DNA of 64,000 bases from Protula sp. h YS-2021 (Eukaryota; Annelida; Polychaeta; Sabellida; Serpulidae): contig OX457025.1 of NCBI GenBank assembly GCA_949752745.1, positions 53,663,869 to 53,727,868 on the forward strand, given 5' to 3'. The position numbers and the translations under genes were made by a program. The notes beneath the pieces are model-generated. The model ran no database searches, was not told the origin of the DNA, and was given only the letters and a program-made list of their open reading frames with translations. Below, piece after piece: positions 53,374-63,152 of this stretch (positions are counted from its first letter, which is position 1; every line of letters starts with the position of its first letter).

Positions 53374-56068
53374 ATGAGGAATTTGGTCAGCAAAGTATTC
53401 AACGCCTTTAAAGCATCTGTGAAGACACACAGACTGAATTTCGAAGAAGAAAAAAACTGGATACAATTTGGACTTTCTACTTTTAATAAAACAAGATTTG
53501 GATCACATGCACAATTTTTAAGAACTTGTTTAATTAACCGACACATTCCAAAAGGATTTGCGCTGAAATTTCATTCTGGGCCAGGATCTAATCATCTTCA
53601 ACATGATAATTCAAACGTCGTTGAAAGGTGTTCTTTTCAACTGATTCGTAATGCATTACAAGACAACGACCGAAAAATGAAAGTACTCTCCAGAAAAAGA
53701 CAGTTTTGCAAAGAAAAACTCAGAACCATAAGTCATCAGGAAGTTTGGAGATCATTATCTGCAAAGGTTCACAACTTGAATACGGAACTTTATAATGAAT
53801 TGGACACAAGAAAAAAGAGGAAATATGAACCATTGCCAGCTTCTGAAATTCCAAACAGAGTGGTGAAAATTCCGGACTCTGTTGAATTGTCTGCTGATGA
53901 AACATCTTTGTTACAAAAAGGACTAAGCTACATTCCGGAAACAAAAACGGTTGATTCTTTTCAAACGTTAACTGACACTGAACATTTCTTCCGCAAGGTA
54001 AGACTAAGAGCTCATTTTGGAAATGAAGAAAATAACCAGTCTAAAGATGATGATGAACAAGTGATTGATGAAATTCCAAAGTTTGAAAAAACTGTTTCTC
54101 ATTACACACCACCGCATGGCGAGTTTGAATCAGTGGACTCTTTTATCATTACGTGTCGTCAACAAATAAAAAATGTAGATCTGCAGAAGTCAATAAAACT
54201 ACAAAATATATCGAAAGAAGAGATCCAAGCCCTTAATTCGTTAAGAATCCGTAACGATATCGTAATCAAGCCAGCCGATAAAGGCGGAGCCGTTTTCTTG
54301 CGTGGGATAAAAAGGCATATATTGCAGAAGGTAAAAAACAACTGAATGACTGTAAATTCTATGCCAAATTAGATGGAGACATAACCACAAATATTCAAAG
54401 GGAAATTGCAGCAGAAATCGAAAGTATGATCAAAAATAAGGAACTTTCACCATCAGCAAGAAAGCTCATTGTCAAATCTCCTCGGTGTTCACAATTCTAC
54501 TTACTTCCGAAAATCCACAAAGAAGGCATACCAGGAAGGCCAGTTGTGTCAAATATTTCATGCCCTATCTATAACATCTCAAAATTTCTAAGTGAAACAT
54601 TGAGACCCATCGTAGAACAATGTCCTACCTACATAAAGGATACAACGCACTTATTACACACGTTGGATGTTTTTGAATTTGAAGGCAATTCAGAAAAATA
54701 TCTCTTTACAATGGATGTGAAAGGTCTTTACACCAATATACCAAATAATGATGGATTAGAAGCTTTACGATACTACGTAGATAAAAGAAAAGACAAGAAG
54801 ATCGCCACAAAAAATTAGTGCGCCTAGCCGAAATTGTGCTAACAAAACACTGCATGGAGTTTAATGGAAAGTATTATTCACAAAAAGGTGGCACAATGAT
54901 GGGAACTCCATTTGGTGTTGAATATTCTTGCCTATTTATGTCACATGAAGAGAAGAAAATTTACGAAGAATATGAGGACGAAAAACCGACACTTCACAAG
55001 AGGTTTATTGACGACGTTTTTGGAGCAGCAAATATGACGAAAGATAAGCTTGAAAAGTTCATTAACTTTGTCAAAAACCACCACCCGGCCCTTGAGTATA
55101 CGGTTACTATCGCACAAGAAGTTAACATGCTAGATACAACACTTAAAATAAAAGGAAATTCAGTGCATTCAACACTCTACTGTAAACCGACTGACACACA
55201 TGCCTACCTCAACTTTCGTTCTTCCCATCCGGTGACCTGTAAAAGAAGTATTCCATTCTCACAGTTCCTTCGAATTCGAAGAATATGCTCCACGGATGGT
55301 GATTATGAAAAAAACGCGAAAATGTTGTTTAGGTGTTTCTTGCAACAAGGTTACCCCAAATCACTTTTAAGTCGAAATATGACCAGAGTACGTGCTATGA
55401 AAAGACAAAGTGTATTATACAAAGACAAGTCAAGTCAGAAAGGACAAAATAGAATCGTGTTTCCTATCACATACCATCGCAGCAATTTGGAAATTTCTAA
55501 AATAGTAAACAGAAATTATAATATTTTATGTAATGATGGTTTAATTGGGCACATGTTTGAAGGACGGCCTTTAGTGGCCTACAAAAGAGACAAAAATCTG
55601 AAAGATATTCTTGTACATTCAAAATTACAAAGCTGCAAATAAGGGAAGACGGTTCCTTGCAAACGAAAAAAATGTGTAACTTGTCCCCATATTAATGAGA
55701 GCTCACAAATAGTTGGACCAAAAACTTTCATAAATATCAGAGATAATTTTTCATGTGTTTCAGAAGGTGTAGTTTATGTGATAGAATGCAAAAAATGCGG
55801 CAGTCTGTATGTTGGAGAAACGAGTAGGCGACTAGGGGATAGATTTAGAGAACATAGAAGAAATGTGATGATTAAAAAAGAAGATAACGAAGTCTCCAGT
55901 CATTTTATAAGTAATCATCACAGCGTTGACGATATGTCTGTTTGTGCCGTTGCTTTTTGCAATAACACTTCAAAACGAAAATTGTTAGAACAAAAATTAA
56001 TTGCAAAATTAGGTTGTGTTTTGGGACATGGGATGAATGTTGATTTCAGTTATCAGCAATTTCTTTAA
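53374..56068 (+). pseudogene. PLE copy 8: two frameshifts and a stop
   Basis: The ATG at 53374 is kept. A frameshift lies near 54292 just after PADKGG (GCCGTTTTCTTGCGTGGG), and a one-base loss near 54812 (CACAAAAAATTAG). The TAA at residue 756 is near 55640. The RT catalytic block is open within 54818-55642 and the endonuclease within 55778-56068. Variants such as NFRSSHPVT are shared with copies 5 and 9. Confidence 0.92.
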
Positions 56069-56276
56069 AATTGTGCATTATTCTATCGTATGAATTTCTT
56101 TTAGTCGAATTTTCTCATTATTCTATGTTTTTTTATATGATTTCAACTTTGTTTGCAATTATATTATCATTTTGTGTAAACATTGGAATTATGTGTATTT
56201 ACACATAAAATTTATCACAATTGTGTGTAGTATGTGAAGTTACCATAGCAACGTCACATTTTTGTGAAATATGTAC

Positions 56277-56308
56277 CTGAAGAAGACTGTATCAGTCGAA
56301 AATTCGTA
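56277..56308 (+). ncRNA. Hammerhead-like core, spacer copy 8/9
   Basis: Core unchanged. Confidence 0.5.
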
Positions 56309-56435
56309 AAATATTAAAACATAACACTTAAAAAGACTTTTTATTTCATAGAATTATTGATAAAAGTGTGCACAGGAACATTATTAAGTAATATAATAAG
56401 TTTTGGATATTTAACCTGTGATTTTACCATCAAAA

Positions 56436-59129
56436 ATGAGGAATTTGGTCAGCAAAGTATTCAACGCCTTTAAAGCATCTGTGAAGACACACAGACTGAA
56501 TTTCGAAGAAGAAAAAAACTGGATACAATTTGGACTTTCTACTTTTAATAAAACAAGATTTGGATCACATGCACAATTTTTAAGAACTTGGTTGAATAAC
56601 CGACACATTCCAAAAGGATTTGCGCTGAAATTTCATTCTGGGCCAGGATCTAATCATCTTCAACATGCTAATTCAAACGTCGTTGAAAGGTGTTCTTTTC
56701 AACTGATTCGTAATGCATTACAAGACAACGACCGAAAAATGAAAGTACTCTCAAGAAAAAGACAGTTTTGCAAAGAAAAACTCAGAACCATAAGTCATCA
56801 GGAAGTTTGGAGATCATTATCTGCAAAGGATCACAACTTGAATACGGAACTTTATAATGAATTGGACACAAGAAAAAAGAAGAAATATGAACCATTGCCA
56901 GCTTCTGAAATTCCAAACAGAGTGGTGAAAATTCCGGACTCTGTTGAATTGTCTGCTGATGAAACATCTTTGTTACAAAAAGGACTAAGCTACATTCCGG
57001 AAACAAAAACGGTTGATTCTTTTCAAACGTTAACTGACACTGAACATTTCTTCCGCAAGGTAAGACTAAGAGCTCATTTTGGAAATGAAGAAAATAACCA
57101 GTCTAAAGTTGATGATGAACAAGTGACTGATGAAATTCCAAAGTTTAAAAAAACTGTTTCTCATTACACACCACCGCATGGCGAGTTTGCATCAGTGGAC
57201 TCTTTTATCATTACGTGTCGTCAACAAATAAAAAATGTAGATCTGCAGAAGTCAATAAAACCACAAAATATATCGAAAGAAGAGATCCAAGCCCTTAATT
57301 CGTTAAGAATCCGTAACGATATCGTAATCAAGCCAGCCGATTAAGGCGGAGCCGTTTGTGTGTGGGATAAAAAGGCATATATTGCAGAAGGTGAAAAACA
57401 ACTGAATGACTGTAAATTCTATGCCAAATTAGATGGATACATAACCACAAATATTCAAAGGGAAATTGCAGCAGAAATCGAAAGTATGATCAAAAATAAG
57501 GAACTTTCACCATCAGCAACAAATCTCATTGTCAAATCTCCTCGGTGTTCACAATTCTACTTACTTCCGAAAATCCACAAAGAAGGCATACCAGGAAGGC
57601 CAGTTGTGTCAAATATTTCATGCCCTACCTATAACATCTCAAAATTTCTAAGTGAAACATTGAGACCCATCGTAGAACAATGTCCTGCCTACAATAAGGA
57701 TACAACGCACTTATTACAAACGTTGGATGTTTTTGAATTTGAAGGCAATTCAGAAAAATATCTCTTTACAATGGATGTGAAAGGTCTTTACACCAATATA
57801 CCAAATAATGATGGATTAGAAGCTTTACGATACTACGTAGATAAAAGAAAAGACAAGAAGATCGCCACAAAAACATTAGTGCGCCTAGCCGAAATTGTGC
57901 TAACAAAAAAACTGCATGGAGTTTAATGGAAAGTATTATTCACAAAAAGGTGGCACAATGATGGGAACTCCATTTGGTGTTGAATATTCTTGCCTATTTA
58001 TGTCACATGAAGAGAAGAAAATTTACGAAGAATATGAGGACGAAAAACCGACACTTCACAAGAGGTTTATTGACGACGTTTTTGGAGCAGCAAATATGAC
58101 GAAAGATAAGCTTGAAAAGTTCATTAACTTTGTCAAAAACCACCACCCGGCCCTTGAGTATACGGTTACTATCGCACAAGAAGTTAACATGCTAGATACA
58201 ACACTTAAAATAAAAGGAAATTCAGTGCATTCAACACTCTACTGTAAACCGACTGACACACATGCCTACCTCAACTTTCGTTCTTCCCATCCGGTGACCT
58301 GCAAAAGAAGTATTCCATTCTCACAGTTCCTTCGAATTCGAAGAATATGCTCCACGGATGGTGATTATGAAAAAAACGCGAAAATGTTGTTTAGGTGTTT
58401 CTTGCAACAAGGTTACCCCAAATCACTTTTAAGTCGAAATATGACCAGAGTACGTGCTATGAAAAGACAAAGTGTATTATACAAAGACAAGTCAAGTCAG
58501 AAAGGACAAAATAGAATCGTGTTTCCTATCACATACCATCGCAGCAATTTGGGAATTTCTAAAATACTAAACAGAAATTATAATATTTTATGTAATGATG
58601 GTTTAATTGGGCACATGTTTGAAGGACGGCCTTTAGTGGCCTACAAAAGAGACAAAAATCTGAAAGATATTCTTGTACATTCAAAATTACAAAGCTGCAA
58701 ATAAGGGAAGACGGTTCCTTGCAAACGAAAAAAATGTGTAACTTGTCCCCATATTAATGAGAGCTCACAAATAGTTGGACCAAAAACTTTCATAAATATC
58801 AGAGATAATTTTTCATGTGTTTCAGAAGGTGTAGTTTATGTGATATATGCAAAAAATGCGGCAGTCTGTATGTTGGAGAAACGAGTAGGCGACTAGGGGA
58901 TAGATTTAGAGAACATAGAAGAAATGTGATGATTAAAAAAGAAGATAACGAAGTCTCCAGTCATTTCATAAGTAATCATCACAGCGTTGACGATATGTCT
59001 GTTTGTGCCGTTGCTTTTTGCAATGACACTTCAAAACGAAAATTGTTAGAACAAAAATTAATTGCAAGATTGGGTTGTGTTTTGGGACATGGGATGAATG
59101 TTGATTTCAATTTTCAGCAATTTCTTTAA
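56436..59129 (+). pseudogene. PLE copy 9: several breaks
   Basis: A TAA replaces the Lys of PADKGG (57342-57344). An extra A near 57910 shifts the frame at KKLHGV. The shared TAA at residue 756 is near 58702. A two-base loss near 58845 (GTGATATATGC) breaks the start of the GIY-YIG domain. Private changes include SAKDHNLN and RNLGISKILNRN (HRSNLGISKIL). The last, and RLGCVLG/NFQQFL at the end, are shared with copy 10, marking a sublineage. Confidence 0.92.
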
Positions 59130-59337
59130 AATTGTGCATTATTCTATCGTATAAATTTCTTTTAGTCGAATTTTCTCATTATTCTATGTTTTTTTATATG
59201 ATTTCAACTTTGTTTGTAATTATATTATCATTTTGTGTAAACATTGGAATTATGTGTATTAACACATAAAATTTATCACAATTGTGTGTATTATGTGAAG
59301 TTACCATAGCAACGTCACATTTTTGTGAAATATGTAC

Positions 59338-59369
59338 CTGAAGAAGACTGTATCAGTCGAAAATTCGTA
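59338..59369 (+). ncRNA. Hammerhead-like core, spacer copy 9/10
   Basis: Core unchanged. Confidence 0.5.
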
Positions 59370-59453
59370 AAATATTAAAACATAACACTTAAAAAGACTT
59401 TTTATTTCATAGAATTATTGATCAAAGTGTGCACAGGAACATTATTAAGTAAT

Positions 59454-60105
59454 GTACAAAGACAAGTGAAGTCAGAAAGGACAAAATAGAATCGTGTTTC
59501 CTATCACATACCATCGCAGCAATTTGGGAATTTCTAAAATACTAAACAGAAATTATAATATTTTATGTAATGATGGTTTAATTGGGCACATGTTTGAAGG
59601 ACGGCCTTTAGTGGCCTACAAAATAGACAAAAATCTGAAAGATATTCTTGTACATTCAAAATTACAAAGCTGCAAATAAGGGAAGACGGTTCCTTGCAAA
59701 CGAAAAAAATGTGTAACTTGTCCCCATATTAATGAGAGCTCACAAATAGTTGGACCAAAAACTTTCATAAATATCAGAGATAATTTTTCATGTGTTTCAG
59801 AAGGTGTAGTTTATGTGATAGAATGCAAAAAATGCGGCAGTCTGTATGTTGGAGAAACGAGTAGGCGACTAGGGGATAGATTTAGAGAACATAGAAGAAA
59901 TGTGATGATTAAAAAAGAAGATAACGAAGTCTCCAGTCATTTCATAAGTAATCATCACAGCGTTGACGATATGTCTGTTTGTGCCGTTGCTTTTTGCAAT
60001 GACACTTCAAAACGAAAATTGTTAGAACAAAAATTAATTGCAAGATTGGGTTGTGTTTTGGGACATGGGATGAATGTTGATTTCAATTTTCAGCAATTTC
60101 TTTAA
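59454..60105 (+). pseudogene. PLE copy 10: 5'-truncated tandem partial
   Basis: Begins at the bases for YKDK, joined directly to the end of the copy 9 spacer (TTAAGTAAT|GTACAAAG). It carries the shared TAA (near 59677) and an intact GIY-YIG frame (59815-60105). It shares the GISKIL, CNDTS, ARLGC and FNFQQFL variants with copy 9, so it was copied from that lineage. The PLE sequence ends at about 60142, within the spacer. Confidence 0.9.
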
Positions 60106-60142
60106 AATTGTGCATTATTCTATCGTATAAATTTCTTTTAGT

Positions 60143-60417
60143 TAAAAAATAAAGTGTTATTTGATTTTAAAACTCTGGTGATGCGCTGCCCCTTTTCCCC
60201 CTTAATCCCCCACGCTACTCGACTTGACAGCGACGGAGCGTGCCAGACGGAGATGTAGACAGAGCGTCTCGGCTTACAGCGTGCCGTCATGCAAGGCGGG
60301 AGCGAAGCACACACTCAGTAACTCGGGGGCGGAGCTCGCCCCAGAGTACCTTCTGTCATGCCTGTGTTCTATTGGCTGTTGAGTCGTGCAGGGATTAAGT
60401 CGGACGGTACATAACAA
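60143..60417. other. GC-rich non-PLE spacer in the array
   Basis: Unlike its surroundings it is GC-rich with many CpGs, a GGGGGCGGAGC (GC-box-like) block and an inverted CCAAT box (CTATTGGCTG). It could be host promoter-like DNA or part of another element. It has no second copy in the window and is absent next to the left flank. Confidence 0.5.
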
Positions 60418-60644
60418 GGCTCTTCCAAGCTTCCCCTCACAAATGCAAAGCAAGCACTGGTCAAGCAAGCGCTTCCAGAGAGCAAAAGAAAAAAAAAACG
60501 GAAAGACACAGCCAAATGGAATATTAGCTAGCCTTCAGGATAAAATAATAATAAACTAAAAAAAAATAATAATAAAGAAAACCAGAAAAGGACACAAAGG
60601 ATAATTACATTTGATTAAAGTAGCTTTCAGGAAAACGATTGATA
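60418..60644 (+). repeat. Inverted flank of the Penelope array, right copy
   Basis: Reverse complement of 35868-36094, from CTCTTCCAAGCTTCCCCTC to GGAAAACGATTGAT. It is joined on the right to PLE copy 11 sequence (TTTTTGTGAAATATGCACC). Confidence 0.9.
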
Positions 60645-60663
60645 TTTTTTGTGAAATATGCAC

Positions 60664-60695
60664 CTGAAGAAGACTGTATCAGTCGAAAATTCGTA
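60664..60695 (+). ncRNA. Hammerhead-like core, upstream of copy 11
   Basis: Core unchanged. Downstream sequence is shortened (TAAAACATAAC), losing the ATATT found elsewhere. Confidence 0.45.
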
Positions 60696-60761
60696 AAACA
60701 TAACACTTAAAAAGACTTTTTATTTCATAGAATTATTGATAAAAGTGTGCACAGGAACATT

Positions 60762-61730
60762 ATGATTTTACCATCAAAAATGAGGGATTTGGTCAGCAAA
60801 GTATTCAACGCATTTAAAGCATCTGTGAAGACACACAGACTGAATTTCGAAGAAGAAAAAAACTGGATACAATTTGGACTTTCTACTTTTAATAAAAGAA
60901 GAAATATGGATCACATGCACAATTTTTAAGAACTTGTTTGAATAACCGACACATTCCAAAAGGATTTGCGCTGAAATTTCAATCTGGGCCAGGATCTAAT
61001 CATCTTCAACATGCTAATTCAAACGTCGTTGAAAGGTGTTCTTTTCAACTGATTCGTAATGCATTACAAGACAACGACCGAAAAATGAAAGTACTCTCAA
61101 GAAAAAGACAGTTTTGCAAAGAAAAACTCAGAACCATAAGTCATCAGGAAGTTTGGAGATCATTATCTGCAAAGGATCACAACTTGAATACGGAAATTTA
61201 TAATGAATTGGACACAAGAAAAAAGAGGAAATATGAACCATTGCCAGCTTCTGAAATTCCAAACAGAGTGGTGAAAATTCCGGACATTCCGGAAACAAAA
61301 ACGGTTGATTCTTTTCAAACGTTAACTGACACTGAACATTTCTTCCGCAAGGTAAGACTAAGAGCTCATTTTGGAAATGAAGAAAATAACCAGTCTAAAG
61401 ATGATGATGAACAAGTGATTGATGAAATTCCAAAGTTTGAAAAAACTGTTTCTCATTACACATCACCGCATGGCGAGTTTGAATCAGTGGACTCTTTTAT
61501 CATTACGTGTCGTCAACAAATAAAAAATGTAGATCTGCAGAAGTCAATAAAACCACAAAATATCGAAAGAAGAGATCCAAGCCCTTAATTCGTTAAGAAT
61601 CCGTAACGATATGGTAATCAAGCCAGCCGATAAAGGCGGAGCTGTTTGTGTGTGGGATAAAAAGGCATATATTGCAGAAGGTGAAAAACAACTGAATGAC
61701 TGTAAATTCTATGCCAAATTAGATGGAGAC
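60762..61730 (+). pseudogene. PLE copy 11: 5' part, cut by a gypsy insertion
   Basis: The leader is shortened, so an ATG at 60762 falls in frame (MILPSKMRDL). A change near 60898 (AAAAGAAGAAATATGG) breaks the frame, a 57-bp deletion removes the residues after VVKIPD, and a two-base loss near 61563 shifts the frame again. At 61730 the copy stops at AGATGGAGAC and the gypsy LTR begins. The RT core and endonuclease are not in the window. Confidence 0.92.
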
Positions 61731-62773
61731 TGTCAAAGTCTAGCAGCGGGTTATCGCTTAAGGTGTCAATGACTTTTATCACGGAGTGGTCGTATTTTAT
61801 TTTGTTTAATGCGGTTCTCTATTTTCCTCGAAGTTATCGTATTACTTCTTCTTTTTTTATATATCTTGGTCGTGCAAGTCAAATAAATATCCAGGTATTC
61901 ATTCTCTCTGTTTTATTGTCGATACAACTCACAACATCCACAATATGCAGTTATTCCCTTCTCAGTCTAGTACTTATTCCAATTTTAAATTTTCTTTCAC
62001 TTTATCACCCTTTTCTCCAAATTTGCTAGGTTCTATCCAGTATCTGATGCAGTTTACTCGATACCATCTCGTTTTCACACAACAAGCAGTCTTCCTATAA
62101 ATGCCCTTTACTTGAACGCTATTTCAATTTTCCCGCCAATTTTTGTATCCAAACTGGTCTCCTTCTGCCTTCTAGAATTTGTGAAAACCGACTGCCCCGA
62201 ACCCTGCGGCTGCCCGCCTTATATACCTTCATGAGGGTGCCGAAAGTTTACCAATAGGAACGTTTCCCTCCAAAAGTATTGCCCAATCACATTACAGCTT
62301 TTTTGTTTACATTTCGTTTGTTTTCATGCCGTTGTTGGGTTCTTACACCTCCCCGTCGTAAAGGTAAATATTTACATTCGGAGAGAGAATTATACTCAAC
62401 AATACTATTGGATACACAGAACCACGTGACAGAAAATTTCGCTCCCTTTTACTAAAAAAATTCTATAATTTGACAAATCTTAAGATTTAAAAACTAAAGC
62501 CTTACAATATCAGTGCGTATTGAAAGTACAATGCACAGCAAGGAGTTATGATTCAAAATACTTCACAAAAAGCTGAATTCACACGTTTATCCCCAAATTT
62601 GAACAAAAATTAAAAAATGGTATTCAAAGATACCGAAAGCCTTAAAAAGTTACATATATGAGCGGCATGACTACGAAGTCACCAAAACTTTACAATTAAT
62701 CCCACAACAACGATTCTGATAATAACATACACAAATCGACCCAAAAAATGCAAAATTCTATATTCTGACAACA
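61731..62773 (-). mobile_element. Second Gmr1-like gypsy LTR (1043 bp)
   Basis: Plus-strand ends are TGTCAAAGTC and CTGACAACA, giving a TGT...ACA LTR on the minus strand. TATA box GGTATATAAGG is at 62217-62227 and AATAAA at 61796-61801. It is bordered by the polypurine tract at the pol side and by interrupted PLE copy 11 at the other, so it is the element's 3' LTR. The ends resemble those of the LTR at 31221-32236 (GTGTCAATGACTTTTATCAC against GTGTCATTGACTTTCAC). Confidence 0.87.
62217..62227 (-). promoter_or_regulatory. LTR TATA box
   Basis: GGTATATAAGG on the minus strand, followed by a GC-rich stretch. Equivalent to 31518-31527. Confidence 0.6.
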
Positions 62774-62790
62774 CCCCCCCTCTGAGAAAA
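62774..62790 (-). promoter_or_regulatory. Polypurine tract
   Basis: The minus strand reads TTTTCTCAGAGGGGGGG directly before the LTR start TGTTGTCAG. TCTCAGA is shared with the first element. Confidence 0.75.
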
Positions 62791-63152
62791 TACTCAAGTT
62801 ATTTTCATTCACAATGTCAGAACAACCTTAAACTGAACGGTTTTAATTTAGCTATGCAAGAATTACTGAAAGGCGCTAGAAAACACCATTAAAGACGACA
62901 CCAGGCAAAAGTTTGTGCGTTTTCAATCTAAAACGTCTCTTTTTTCTAAATAAGCTTACTGCTCATGGAAACCTATCAAACCGCGTGTCCTGGCGTGAAT
63001 TACATATCAAGCCGTAGAAATGTAACAGTAGCAAAATTTCTATAATCGTTAAACGCGGAAATTTTCAGAATGCAGATCTCGATGAAACAAACACATGCCA
63101 TTCATCAACTATTTAATACAAGTGTCACAATCTAGCTGTTTACACAAAAATG
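62791..63152 (-). other. Untranslated stretch between RNase H stop and LTR
   Basis: AT-rich with no integrase motif in any frame. It occupies the same position as 32251-32502 in the first element. Confidence 0.6.

Larger units (their letters stand above)
36095..61730. mobile_element. Penelope-like element array, eleven copies, tail-out
   Basis: Units start at 36095, 39158, 42218, 45280, 48341 and 51357 on the minus strand (period 3060-3063, one of 3016). On the plus strand they start at 52413, 53339, 56400, 59454 and 60645. Each full unit has one long ORF (RT plus GIY-YIG) and a spacer of about 367 bp acting as the pseudo-LTR. Units are head-to-tail within each half, and the halves meet head-to-head at 52412/52413. 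Tandem and inverted copies with pseudo-LTRs are usual for Penelope-like elements, but an array this long and uniform is notable. A 0.5-kb non-PLE spacer (60143-60644) interrupts the right half. Confidence 0.95.
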
